Virus record (IMG/VR): IMGVR_UViG_3300012012_001148
Coordinates: 1 to 41,368 of that record
Source of the DNA: a virus
Reading direction: 5' to 3' (one strand)
DNA: 41,368 bases
Shown: positions 33,801 through 41,368 of the stretch, one piece after another
Position numbering within the stretch: position 1 is the first letter of the stretch
Layout: each line of letters begins with the position of its first letter
Notes under the pieces: model-generated
Database searches by the model: none
The model's input: only the letters and a program-made list of their open reading frames with translations
Told to the model about the DNA's origin: nothing
Made by a program: the position numbers and the translations under genes

Positions 33801-34926
33801 TATATCTTAAACTAGCAGAAGTTTCATAGTATAACCATTTTTCAAAATTATCAAATCCAGAAACAACTTTATCCCGCAACATTTTAACTCTTGTTTTATT
33901 ACTTTCAAGAGAGCCAGTGTATATTTCTAAATTTGATAACTCTTGATTATACGTTTGTATAAGTCTTACTTTGTAATAAAAATTTTCTATTCTTTCTTCA
34001 GCAGATGAATAAAAAACAAAATTTTCAAATGATGTATAATCAAAATTTAACTCTACACTTGAACCAGAAACATTTACATACTTGTCTAAAATTTGTTGAG
34101 AAGTTTGTAAATTACTTGATAGTAAATCATTCCAATTTTTATATTCAGTTGTTCCAGTAATAAACCTATCATATTCTACTTCAAAATTTGGACCTTTAAT
34201 AAATTTTGGTTGTAATTTTTCAAATTCTTTTTCTACTTGAATGTTATCCAAGTATGGTTTCATTATTTGACTTGCAATCCAACATTGATAATACAAATCA
34301 ACATCAAACGGTAAAGGTTCTGCCAAACGAACATAAAAATATGAAGGATTACCGTCAGATGTTACATTAACTACATCTACTAAATTATTTTCACCAAAAT
34401 TTATTACAATTGGTAGTTTGAAACGAGAACCTTTCATATATTCAATTACAAAATCTTGCAATTGTATAACTGACTCTACATGACTTGGGTTTGTTAATGT
34501 CAATCGAAGTTCTTTTCTATCACTTGATATATCAGAAACAAATAATCTATTTTCGGTATTATTACCACCAATTAAATTTCTTAAAAAATTGTAAACAATT
34601 CTATACGGTCCTGGAACTAAATTTAATTGAGAAATGTGGTCATGTATTGGTAAAATTACATATCTTACTGGTTCACCAAGTTCATTTAATCTTGGATCTA
34701 TATTATAGTTAGCAGAATATAATGTATTTACATATGCAGCATTTGGTAAAAATATATGAAGTTCTACATTTGTTCCAGGAGATGAAGGATCTTCTGGATT
34801 ATTTAATTTTGAAAATTTTGGAACAATAAGTCTACCATTCAAATTTGAATAAGTAAATCTATTGCCTCTAATAGGATTATTAGTTGCAAGAATATCAGAA
34901 AGATTTTTGTATAAGAAATTTGGCAT
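30892..34926 (-). CDS. Large baseplate protein, P2 gpI / T4 gp7-like (tentative)
   Basis: 1344 residues. Near residue 550 is LNNLPYIYKSKGTARGVKAL followed by LAAYGIP, which resembles the hallmark segment of tail protein I (P2 gpI-type) wedge proteins. Residues about 640-830 look like a LamG/ConA-type insertion (TLTFRWKMNPTEYYDYAD; GSIFELRYWTKQLITSS). The C-terminal ~150 residues end in a basic tail. Size and position after the gp25/gp6 pair match the large wedge protein gp7 of T4, but I base the call on the short motif and context. No Shine-Dalgarno site is evident at this ATG. Confidence 0.5.
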   Translation of the reverse strand: MPNFLYKNLSDILATNNPIRGNRFTYSNLNGRLIVPKFSKLNNPEDPSSPGTNVELHIFLPNAAYVNTLYSANYNIDPRLNELGEPVRYVILPIHDHISQLNLVPGPYRIVYNFLRNLIGGNNTENRLFVSDISSDRKELRLTLTNPSHVESVIQLQDFVIEYMKGSRFKLPIVINFGENNLVDVVNVTSDGNPSYFYVRLAEPLPFDVDLYYQCWIASQIMKPYLDNIQVEKEFEKLQPKFIKGPNFEVEYDRFITGTTEYKNWNDLLSSNLQTSQQILDKYVNVSGSSVELNFDYTSFENFVFYSSAEERIENFYYKVRLIQTYNQELSNLEIYTGSLESNKTRVKMLRDKVVSGFDNFEKWLYYETSASLRYTSELTASIQPFPKYEVTGSSYNLITKQGKFNLYTTGSDEVQNWYNNILDLATDYDMVNDSALVKSLPTHIYENTDNEQILTFVNMIGQHFDILYFYTDHILKKNLREEHPKDGLSQDLIYEATRNLGWTLSSGTKTKDLWEYALGLSGSGEPLWTGRTTVGKEYSKSEEERTKEVWRRVLNNLPYIYKSKGTARGVKALLAAYGIPQTLLSIREFGGPDNADLGIIPRAEWEKHTYYLNFPGSLQQPVTSSYVRVPWEKINNENNNWQYPDTLTFRWKMNPTEYYDYADNKIQTVLQKQTTGSRVDWFVTVNRTGSNEKGDLTFYLGDGTNYKSASIKNEYLYDDIPLNIMLRRSSSLDTLSTNQTYEFILKTAKYGKIVVERSASISVTGSTEPNYNRGWSSDGQLFIGSGSNVQTNFALSGSIFELRYWTKQLITSSFDNHVLSPRAYNGNTPTSSFYDLQAQWKFWQPFNAESTSSIKSMHPDQIKSNFYTSPKDAYFYQLTRDSFESTVEVYNMEVATVGNNTPFTEKIRIDSASLQGALLKDESSVITAFDRFSIDSNKLMVAFSPQHIINEDIYEAIGNTQIDDYLGEYSNTKKDEYPSLKKFAREYWKKYTTRNDFTAYLRLVSLFDFSVFDQIRQTLPLRTNEILGVVIEPNILERSRVKTSRDFGGLPSDKFVRDTTEISASAVISGDVNSAKKTTIFIGFDEDIKSEFTNVSGEFDIETVIESDTQNYEDDIDINTTFISVASATTSSIYSRPREIIGQVVDKMGIINSSINDLSGIINNNYLIPLNIKNLRKIVGKNNTILDVFGSLDLGFTNTFDRDNYIHGSSVGAIKTWYTASNHYDKKTAVYTMIGNNRHDNFYKSYYFYYSASLNSESSNYSSYQYVTSSQMNMNNYTKSVRSIRFEGCKLPGGDVINKISYPNYTPNYTYLDINTDPSAVILLILPFEVLPEWLQQVRKNRQ

Positions 34927-34953
34927 ATAAAAACATCACATATTTAATTAGTA

Positions 34954-35748
34954 TTAACCACCAGTTCCGGCAGTTCCAGCAGTTCCGGCAGTTCCGGCAG
35001 TTCCAAAGTAATCATTTTTTATTAGGTCTGACATTCTACTTAAACCTGAAATTGGGTTTTCTTTGATAAAATCACTCTTGAAATTCTTTAACGAATCTAC
35101 ATCTTTTGCCAATGTAGTCAATGTTTCATTTGTTCTTTCAGACATTGCTGTTAATATATTTTCTGTTCGTATTTTATCAGTTTCAATTCTAGTTGACAAA
35201 TCTGTAAGTATTTGTTCTTGTTGAGCAGACAACTCTGTATTCATTCTTTCCATAGCATCAGCACGAATTGCTTGATTTTGATATTGATTTGCCCAAATAT
35301 CAACTCTATCTTGCCATCTTAATTCATTTGTAGCCCAATCTGCTAATTCATTATTTTGTCTTTCAATTGTATCTTGCAATTCTTGTATTTTTTTATTCAA
35401 ACTTTCTATTGAATTTGGATTATTTTCCGCAATGTTTTGTAAATTTTGCAATAATTCATTTTTTGCAATGCTTTGTATATTTTGTATATCATTTGGACTC
35501 AAATCTCCAATTGGAACTCCTCTCAATAAGCCAGTTTGTATTGTTTCTATTTGATTAAATACACTTTTTTCTGCATCCATTGCATCTTTTAATGATGAAA
35601 ATTTTGTTTTAACTATAAAATCAAAATCACTTGACAAAAATCGTTCATCAACAACCGGAACTTCAATTTGTCCTTTATTTTCAGAAGATCTTTCATCTAA
35701 ATAACTTATTATTCTATTTGAAACACTATCTCTTACAATTTCACTCAT
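34954..35748 (-). CDS. Coiled-coil baseplate-region protein with GTA-repeat tail
   Basis: 264 residues. Residues about 95-235 are strongly helical and heptad-like (SIESLNKKIQELQDTIERQN; RADAMERMNTELSAQQEQIL), suggesting an elongated coiled-coil oligomer. The last 16 residues are four GTA triplets plus GTGG, a miniature collagen-like tail, encoded by near-identical 9-bp units. Start ATG overlaps the upstream stop (ATGA). No enzyme motif. Probably a structural spacer or whisker-like component; a tape-measure role is unlikely given the small size. Confidence 0.5.
   Translation of the reverse strand: MSEIVRDSVSNRIISYLDERSSENKGQIEVPVVDERFLSSDFDFIVKTKFSSLKDAMDAEKSVFNQIETIQTGLLRGVPIGDLSPNDIQNIQSIAKNELLQNLQNIAENNPNSIESLNKKIQELQDTIERQNNELADWATNELRWQDRVDIWANQYQNQAIRADAMERMNTELSAQQEQILTDLSTRIETDKIRTENILTAMSERTNETLTTLAKDVDSLKNFKSDFIKENPISGLSRMSDLIKNDYFGTAGTAGTAGTAGTGG
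34961..35003 (-). repeat. Short tandem 9-bp repeats encoding GTA triplets
   Basis: GTTCCGGCA (one copy with an A instead of the second G) is repeated four times on the + strand at the 3' end of the coiled-coil gene, giving Gly-Thr-Ala triplets at the extreme C-terminus. Length change by slippage would stay in frame. Confidence 0.8.
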
Positions 35749-36923
35749 CTAGTAACCTTAAAGTAATGATTATTGTCAAAAATTTGAACATGGTCGCCAC
35801 CATCTCTTTCAACTTTAACTACAATTCTATAAAATCTTTCTGGTTGAAAAGAATCCATCCAAAGATTAAAATAACTACTTGTTCCATCACAACTAATTTT
35901 TGATCCAGTATAGTCAAAAGGAAGTATTATTTCATCACTATGTGCATCGCGAATTTCATAATAAGATGATGATGGTAAATAATGATTTACAGTTTGATAT
36001 GCAGTTGTTGTATAATTTTTTTGTGGATAACGAGAATATGCATATATTCTAATTTTTGCCTTTTCTTTTTCTGCATAAAACTTTTTTAATTTTACATTTA
36101 AGTTAAGGTTATCTTCCGAAGCAGCCGATAGACTTCCTGTAATAAATTCTGAATCATCCCATACAATGTTTAGTCTTGGAACATATATTGTATTACTATC
36201 TGTTCCAAAAAATTTCAAACTATTTATTAAATTATCAGGTGAACTTTCCATTTCATTGCTAAATTTAAGAATCATCCCATCATTATCAAATCTTCCAGAA
36301 CCAGTTATCCATTTTTTAACAATGTTTGTTACATCCATATAAATGTCTGTTGATTGAAATGAAAACGATTGTGTGCATTCTAAATTAGCATAATCCCACC
36401 AAGTTCCGCCACCCTCATGTGTAAAATACGATGATGTAACTGTTGCAGATAAGTAATTAGTTCCAAATAATATATTAGAGTCTACCCATGTCTGGGATAT
36501 ATTATCCCATTCAAATGAAGAAGTTCCAGGAGGTATATCCCATTCTGTTCCGGTTATTTTTGATGTTCTATATCGCCAAGAAACACCATCAGTTGTATAA
36601 GGTAAATTTGTAAATCTTCCAGTTCCATTTACCCAAGAAGAACTTAAAGGATACGCATAAACAGTATATTCTTGTGGTATTTCTCTAATATCAGCAGTTA
36701 CTAATGATAAATAGTATTTTGCATTTTGTGAAATTTTACCAGTATTTACTCTATTTTCAATATCGGATGTGTCAAATTTTAGAAGTATTCTACTGTTGTA
36801 AATAGATGAACCAGATCCAGGAGTTTCATGTGATAACTCTAACAAAGGATCTATGCCAGTATTCATAGTATACTGTCTTTCATAAATTGTTGCATCTCTG
36901 TTGGCAAAAATAGAATATATCAT
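35745..36923 (-). CDS. DNRLRE-like beta-sandwich virion protein
   Basis: 392 residues. The N-terminus FANRDATIYERQYTMNTGID, SRILLKFDTSDIE, TVYAYPLSSSWVNGTGRF and IYMDVTNIVKKWITGSG follow the DNRLRE/CBM96-type pattern (repetitive Asp-Ala-Thr-Ile start, LLKFD strand, W-xx-GxG, D-V-T-xx-V-xx-W). Such domains are carbohydrate-binding or structural beta-sandwiches. A second beta region (about 270-392) follows. It overlaps the gp6-like gene by ATGA and the coiled-coil gene by ATGA, so it belongs to the baseplate operon. Could occupy the place of T4 gp8; that is context only. Confidence 0.55.
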   Translation of the reverse strand: MIYSIFANRDATIYERQYTMNTGIDPLLELSHETPGSGSSIYNSRILLKFDTSDIENRVNTGKISQNAKYYLSLVTADIREIPQEYTVYAYPLSSSWVNGTGRFTNLPYTTDGVSWRYRTSKITGTEWDIPPGTSSFEWDNISQTWVDSNILFGTNYLSATVTSSYFTHEGGGTWWDYANLECTQSFSFQSTDIYMDVTNIVKKWITGSGRFDNDGMILKFSNEMESSPDNLINSLKFFGTDSNTIYVPRLNIVWDDSEFITGSLSAASEDNLNLNVKLKKFYAEKEKAKIRIYAYSRYPQKNYTTTAYQTVNHYLPSSSYYEIRDAHSDEIILPFDYTGSKISCDGTSSYFNLWMDSFQPERFYRIVVKVERDGGDHVQIFDNNHYFKVTR

Positions 36924-38809
36924 CCGAATGACCTCGCTCTTCCAACAATATCATTGTTTGGATATTTTATTTCAAAAATAGAAGGATCTAAAGAAGGAAA
37001 TAAAACACCATCTTTTATAGATTGGTCTATATTGTAAGCATGGGGAGAATATCCCAATGTTGGATCAAATAAATTTTTTAATTTTACATTTATTACGGTT
37101 TGAACACCAGGCACTCTATCTAATTCTGTATAGATATTACTGATAATTATTGGTTGATTTATTTGCCATTTTTTTATATCAAAATAATTTTTCAATCTGT
37201 CTATACAACGAAGAACAACTTGATTTGAATTTTCATCCGGTAAAGTAATAATATCAAATTCAACGCCTATATTGATAACATATGCATCTCTTATGTTTAT
37301 TGCATCGGTTAGCATTCTATACCAATTTAAGTATGTTTTAAGATTTTCTTTTGTTGCATCATTAACCGAAGTTAATTTACCATTTATATCATACCCTAAA
37401 ACATAAAAATTTAATGCAAGGTCATTTTGAACCCTATCACTATTGAAAATGGAATCTTTTGTTAATTGTGTATCTTTTGTTATGTATGCCTTTGCTATTG
37501 AACCGTATCTTGGCGGTAAACTATAAGCACGAATTATGTAATCTTCTTTTGTTACTGCTCTGTTTTGAGCAGCAAAAGAAGCAACTGCATTAAATCTTAT
37601 TTCGTTTATATCTTCTTCAAATTTACCACCAGTAGCAGGTTCTGGATTGGTTACTGCTAAACTTGATATTGCCTGTGCATACATAACAGGATCCAGTCCT
37701 TCTTGATCCAATACAGCATTTCTTCTTAATATATTTGTGAGAACTTCACTTGGAACATTATCAGAGCTGCCTTTACCAATTGTATAGTAAAATGTCAATG
37801 TTGTATTATTTGGAGCAAGTCCATATGTTTTTGTATAAAGAAAATTTGATGGATCAATATCTATTGAAAGATTTGGATTTGTCATAGGTAAAGAACCACC
37901 TACTAAATCTGGATTTGGTATCAATAATTCATCATCAACATCAGAAATACCTGCACCAAATTGTATTTCAAAAGTTCCATTTGAAAATTGTCTACTTGTA
38001 AATCGTCTTGGAACTTTTTTTAATTTTAACAAATAAGGTGTTTCTAATCTATATTTACTTAACTTACTATCGTTTCTTGGGATATTTAGGACTGGCTCAA
38101 AAACAGTATCTTGTGAAAGATACGGAACATGAGTCCACACATTACCTTCTGTATCAACTGCATATAAAATTTCTATTATATTAGCATCATCTATCGTAAT
38201 TTTATCATAAGGTTTTGGTTCGTCAAAACTAAAAGTTACTGTTCTTATATCACCCGATGTTGCTTTTGTTGATTTTTTTAATAACCAATATGTTACTTCA
38301 CCGGTTGTATCGTCTATCTCATAAGGAGTTATTTCTGTTGGATCAAAACTACTACTTGTTTTGAAATCAATATAATCAACTGTTCTAAAACTAATTTCAC
38401 CATCAGTAGTAGGTGATACAACCATTCCAGGTTCTATAGCAAATGCATAATCAAAATCAGGAACTATATTTCCACTTATAGATTTTGCAGGAACAACTTG
38501 AAAAATATCAAGAACAACATTTGCAGAAATTCTATTTTTAGGTTTATATCCCATAGATTGAGCCAAGTTAAGTATGTTTTGACGTTCATTAGCAAATAAT
38601 ATCATCGACTCTTGTAGAGTAACATCAGTGTAAAAAGACAAAACATCACCAACATAAGCAGACATTTCCAAAAACATCATACCAGGAGATGCTTCATTAA
38701 AATCTTGGTAAGTATCAGGAAAATAGTTTTTACTGAAATCTATCAATGCCTTTTTTAATGAATTAAAATCTCTGTTTACATAACGAATATCTTTGTTTAT
38801 CAAAGCCAT
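36920..38809 (-). CDS. Baseplate wedge protein, gp6 / baseplate J-like
   Basis: 629 residues from the ATG at 38809, chosen because AGGTGA lies 8 nt upstream. The frame is also open from a GTG at 38821 overlapping the gp25 stop, but that codon has no Shine-Dalgarno site. N-terminal DFSKNYFPDTYQDFNEASPG, MFLEMSAYVGDVLSFYTD and LQESMILFANERQNILNLAQ are typical of the T4 gp6 family of large phages. The middle (AVASFAAQNRAVTKEDYIIR) and the C-terminal wing (ELDRVPGVQTVINVKLKNLF) match baseplate J. In T4, gp6 dimers form the inner baseplate ring that contacts gp25 and gp53. Directly downstream of gp25, as in many myoviruses. Confidence 0.85.
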   Translation of the reverse strand: MALINKDIRYVNRDFNSLKKALIDFSKNYFPDTYQDFNEASPGMMFLEMSAYVGDVLSFYTDVTLQESMILFANERQNILNLAQSMGYKPKNRISANVVLDIFQVVPAKSISGNIVPDFDYAFAIEPGMVVSPTTDGEISFRTVDYIDFKTSSSFDPTEITPYEIDDTTGEVTYWLLKKSTKATSGDIRTVTFSFDEPKPYDKITIDDANIIEILYAVDTEGNVWTHVPYLSQDTVFEPVLNIPRNDSKLSKYRLETPYLLKLKKVPRRFTSRQFSNGTFEIQFGAGISDVDDELLIPNPDLVGGSLPMTNPNLSIDIDPSNFLYTKTYGLAPNNTTLTFYYTIGKGSSDNVPSEVLTNILRRNAVLDQEGLDPVMYAQAISSLAVTNPEPATGGKFEEDINEIRFNAVASFAAQNRAVTKEDYIIRAYSLPPRYGSIAKAYITKDTQLTKDSIFNSDRVQNDLALNFYVLGYDINGKLTSVNDATKENLKTYLNWYRMLTDAINIRDAYVINIGVEFDIITLPDENSNQVVLRCIDRLKNYFDIKKWQINQPIIISNIYTELDRVPGVQTVINVKLKNLFDPTLGYSPHAYNIDQSIKDGVLFPSLDPSIFEIKYPNNDIVGRARSFG

Positions 38810-38817
38810 TTTATATC

Positions 38818-39333
38818 TCACCTATAATTGTTTGGTTGTATTGCGGCAATTTCTATTCCACCGGTAACAGATATAAATATCCGAATGGGTAAATATATCG
38901 TTGTTTCTCGGACTTTAACTGTAAAATCTATCTTAATGGCATGATCATTTTCTGCTAAATCAGAAGCATTTGGGTTTATATCAACTGTTAATTTTTCCAA
39001 AGTTAAGAATGGCATCCACTCATTAAATGCATCTGCAATATCACTTTTTATTGCTTCTACAAAAGTTTCTTCACTTGTAATGTTTTCAAATAAAATATAT
39101 CTCAAATTTGTCCCAAAATCAGGAAGCATATATCTCTCACCCTTTGAAGTCAATAAAAGATTTCTAATGTTTGAATATATTTGTTTTTTGTTTGTAGAAC
39201 TTTGATTAAATACACCGCGAGGATTATTAAAAGGTAAAGTTACACCAACAAATTTGTTACTATTAACTACATTGCCTTCATTCACAGGTTGTGTATAATA
39301 CTGCCATCTATTTCTACCAAGTCTTTTTTCCAA
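38818..39333 (-). CDS. Baseplate wedge protein, gp25-like
   Basis: 171 residues from a TTG start at 39333 with GGGAG 7 nt upstream and no ATG option. Residues 57-83 hold the family core (NLLLTSKGERYMLPDFGTNL then RYILFE), and the C-terminus (IRIFISVTGGIEIAAIQPNN) has the expected edge strands. gp25 (GPW/gp25 family) forms the core of each wedge with gp6 and links to the sheath. The T4 protein carries a lysozyme-fold resemblance, but enzyme activity is not assumed here. An N-terminal extension of about 40 residues precedes the core. Confidence 0.85.
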   Translation of the reverse strand: MEKRLGRNRWQYYTQPVNEGNVVNSNKFVGVTLPFNNPRGVFNQSSTNKKQIYSNIRNLLLTSKGERYMLPDFGTNLRYILFENITSEETFVEAIKSDIADAFNEWMPFLTLEKLTVDINPNASDLAENDHAIKIDFTVKVRETTIYLPIRIFISVTGGIEIAAIQPNNYR

Positions 39334-39336
39334 TTA

Positions 39337-39765
39337 TTATCTCCCTTTCTTTTCATCAATTTTTTTCATAAGAGCAGAATAATCTCTTGTTAGAGCAGAC
39401 ATTACTTCTGTTGGTATTTCTTGTTGTGAAAATCCTTGTGGAATTGCTGCACCGGCACGTTCATACCCAAATCCTTCTGCCATATCTGCAGTAAAACGAA
39501 ATTCGTCTTCCATTTCAGAACTTTCTTGAAGACTACGTTTTGTTTCTGCAAGTAATTCTTGTATAGAACCAAATTCAGTTTTTTGTGTTTTTGGTTTGAC
39601 AACTTTTTTTGGTGTTTGCGTTTCATTATACATAGAAAGACCATGTTTAAGCGTAGAAATATCGTCTTTTTTTGGTTGTGATTGTGTCACTTTCTTTTTA
39701 AGAGCATATTCTATTTCTTCCCTTATTATTGAACGTATTTCTTGTAAAAATTTCTTTGTGTCCAT
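39337..39765 (-). CDS. Small charged protein upstream of gp25, function unknown
   Basis: 142 residues; AAGGAG lies 8 nt before the ATG. It has an N-terminal amphipathic helix (TKKFLQEIRSIIREEIEYAL), a basic, Gln/Pro/Lys-rich unstructured middle and a C-terminal helix (IPTEVMSALTRDYSALMKKI). No catalytic motif, no membrane segment. The IRxIIREE-type helix recurs at the start of small proteins in many large phages, in my recollection, without a known role. A short adaptor or assembly factor would fit. Confidence 0.5.
   Translation of the reverse strand: MDTKKFLQEIRSIIREEIEYALKKKVTQSQPKKDDISTLKHGLSMYNETQTPKKVVKPKTQKTEFGSIQELLAETKRSLQESSEMEDEFRFTADMAEGFGYERAGAAIPQGFSQQEIPTEVMSALTRDYSALMKKIDEKKGR
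39341..39344 (-). promoter_or_regulatory. Ribosome binding site supporting the TTG start of gp25
   Basis: GGAG (within GGGAG) lies 7 nt before the TTG at 39333, in the short gap after the stop at 39337. This is the second window case of a strong Shine-Dalgarno site paired with TTG. Confidence 0.7.
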
Positions 39766-39777
39766 AAAAATAACTCC

Positions 39778-41368
39778 TTATCCAGGTTCTATAATTTGAT
39801 CATATAATGTATTTTTCAAAGTTCCTAAAATTCCTTTTTGTCTATTAACAACGGCTTTCATATAATTATCAACTAATTCAGTTCTTCGGAATATACCGTT
39901 CATTGTTGGTTCTATTTTTTGTGAATCTGGTGAACTTTTACTATTTATTAACTTATGAAATGCAATATGATCACCTACGCCATCATCTGCAAAATCCCAT
40001 ATTTTTCCTGGTTGGGAACAAAATCTCCAACCGGCACCCGAAACTTTACCCACAGCTGCATTTCCAGAAATTGCATTACTAGTAGTATTTCCACCAATTC
40101 TCCACATTGATCCATCTGGATTTAAGTAAGGACATACTTCAACATGACTTCCTCTTGTTATTATTGATGTTTCCCATCCTCTTTGACTTAAAAAATGTTC
40201 CATTAACTTTTTACCCATATCAGTCATTCCGCCTTTTGTAAAATGAACTCCACGTATAAAATAAACAGAAATAGGATTTGCCAACATTTGTTCATATACT
40301 TTAATTTCTATGTCTTTTTTTGTTACAATTTCTTTATTAACAACTTGTGGCTTACCTTTTACTATTTTTGTAGTAGTTTCTATTTTTGTTTCCTTTTTAG
40401 TATATTTTGTTTGTTTGTAAAATTTGTAAAAATGACAATGTGTTCTGGCATCATCACCACCCTTTACGGGACAACCTAAATTTTGTAAATCAGGATCAAC
40501 TTCCATTTTACCCGTATCTGGATTTACAAACATTGGTAAACTTGCATAAGTTCCTTCTGATTCTGGTGTTAAAGGTTTTGGTGTTTGTTCAGCATATACT
40601 ATACTTGCATTATGTGCACCCGCAGGATTTGTTAGATCATATTTTGTTGTATATCCACTATGGTTGAAACAAAACGCTGTAGAATAACCGCACCAATGTG
40701 AACGCTCACCCCATGATGAAAATGTCTCCATTGTCCCAATACCCCAACCACCTTTATTGTGAAATCCTCCAGTTACCATCATATGTTGTTCTGTTTGATT
40801 TTCTGCAACATAAGGAATCGCCTTATTCGGAATACCAACTTCTGGAAAATTCATTATTATTGGATAATTTGTTATTTTTAGATTCTTTCCAGAATCTATT
40901 TTTACGCCTAAAATTGCACTTTTTGTGAGTCCTGCCCATGTTCCTCTTGCTGCACCATACTTGACTGCTCCAGTAATAGAACTTTCTTTTATCTTAAATT
41001 CATTTGCAACAATACCTTGCCCTATTGTTTTATTTACATTTGATCTAAATGCCCAATATCCCTTTGATGTTGCACCAGCATAAATTCCACCAGGAATATG
41101 TGCATCACCTGGACCAAAAACAGGTTTAATAAAAGATTCAATTCTCATAGAAACAGGAACACCCTCTGTTTTTTCATTTAATGCACGTAATTTTGATTCT
41201 GTTAATGCCTTACTATTTTCTACCTGTGCAGGTGCTCCTTCCGGAGAAGCATTTGATTTTTCTTTTGGTTCAAATTTTTGTTCAGGATCCTGTGGATTAG
41301 TTGCTGGGTTTTCATCCTTTGGTGTATCTGTTTGTTCGGGTTCAACTAATCCCAATGCAGTGTTAAAC
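39778..41368 (-). CDS. CHAP/DUF2272-like cysteine-peptidase-fold protein, 5'-truncated by window
   Basis: The frame is open to the window edge, so the true start may lie outside; 526 full codons plus upstream residues are visible. The apparent TTG start at 41355 is not credible by itself. Numbering from that TTG, an acidic Pro/Glu-rich linker covers 1-65. The core has SHWCGYSTAFCF (C222), resembling the catalytic Cys helix of CHAP/papain-fold amidases, and later RGSHVEVCPYLNPDGSMWRI then GGNTTSN (H404), matching the His strand of DUF2272-like proteins. About 140 residues, including a Lys/Thr-rich segment, separate the two. A peptidoglycan-degrading baseplate protein, analogous in role to the gp5 lysozyme, is the best guess. 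Confidence 0.45.
   Translation of the reverse strand, partial: FNTALGLVEPEQTDTPKDENPATNPQDPEQKFEPKEKSNASPEGAPAQVENSKALTESKLRALNEKTEGVPVSMRIESFIKPVFGPGDAHIPGGIYAGATSKGYWAFRSNVNKTIGQGIVANEFKIKESSITGAVKYGAARGTWAGLTKSAILGVKIDSGKNLKITNYPIIMNFPEVGIPNKAIPYVAENQTEQHMMVTGGFHNKGGWGIGTMETFSSWGERSHWCGYSTAFCFNHSGYTTKYDLTNPAGAHNASIVYAEQTPKPLTPESEGTYASLPMFVNPDTGKMEVDPDLQNLGCPVKGGDDARTHCHFYKFYKQTKYTKKETKIETTTKIVKGKPQVVNKEIVTKKDIEIKVYEQMLANPISVYFIRGVHFTKGGMTDMGKKLMEHFLSQRGWETSIITRGSHVEVCPYLNPDGSMWRIGGNTTSNAISGNAAVGKVSGAGWRFCSQPGKIWDFADDGVGDHIAFHKLINSKSSPDSQKIEPTMNGIFRRTELVDNYMKAVVNRQKGILGTLKNTLYDQIIEPG

Noticed and set aside
38810-38821. GTG at 38821 as start of the gp6-like gene
   Set aside because: It has no Shine-Dalgarno site, whereas AGGTGA stands 8 nt before the ATG at 38809, and the MALINKDIRY-type N-terminus is natural for the family.
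41341-41355. TTG at 41355 as the true start of the peptidase-like protein
   Set aside because: The frame stays open to the window edge, with no Shine-Dalgarno support, so the gene most likely begins outside.
1-41368. A firm Bacteroidota host assignment from the TATATTTG boxes
   Set aside because: Strong Shine-Dalgarno sites on many genes argue the other way, and short AT-rich boxes are easily met by chance, so the host is left open.

Overview
This 41.4 kb AT-rich window carries 25 genes, all on the minus strand, packed end to end with 1-8 bp overlaps or gaps under 80 bp. It looks like the tail/baseplate region of a large contractile-tailed (T4-superfamily) phage. The evidence is a gp25-like protein, a gp6/baseplate-J-like protein, LamG-containing tail proteins, collagen-like fibres, and T4-type recombination/primase genes. 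No bacterial housekeeping genes, tRNAs, rRNAs, insertion sequences or CRISPR arrays are visible, and no stretch over 300 bases lacks a gene. The host cannot be named. Several gaps hold a TATATTTG/TATATTTA box that resembles the Bacteroidota -7 element, but many genes also have strong GGAG-type Shine-Dalgarno sites, which is unusual for that phylum.

Layout in the direction of transcription (high to low coordinates): (1) 41368-34954, baseplate module: a cysteine-peptidase-like protein cut by the window edge, a small charged protein, gp25-like, gp6-like, a DNRLRE-like protein and a coiled-coil protein. (2) 34926-30125: a 1344-aa protein resembling P2 gpI / T4 gp7-type wedge proteins, then a 229-aa virion protein. 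(3) 30087-20898: an array of five structural proteins with related C-termini, four of them also sharing a domain of about 300 residues, plus one 147-aa protein. (4) 20898-16309, a DNA-metabolism island inside the tail genes: T7-type endonuclease I, a TOPRIM primase that has lost its zinc ligands, and a single-chain Mre11-Rad50 (gp47-gp46) fusion. (5) 16307-9154: a 1406-aa collagen-like protein and two modular beta-rich fibres. (6) 9090-1: a 67/59-aa protein with a striking internal hairpin, a LamG protein, two giant multidomain glycosylation enzymes, and a long collagen-like fibre that runs off the window.

The most interesting element is in part 6. Two fused glycosyltransferases lie directly upstream of, and apparently in line with, a fibre made largely of Gly-Ser-Ser-Gly-Thr-Ser repeats. 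One is GT4 plus a TibC/Aah-type O-heptosyltransferase with the four-cysteine iron-finger motif. The other is GT4 plus an FkbM methyltransferase plus a GT25-like domain. I infer a phage-encoded system that O-glycosylates its own Ser/Thr-rich collagen-like tail fibres. A second pattern is a conserved ATATTTRT motif 26-48 nt upstream of six gene starts, which may be the phage's own promoter.
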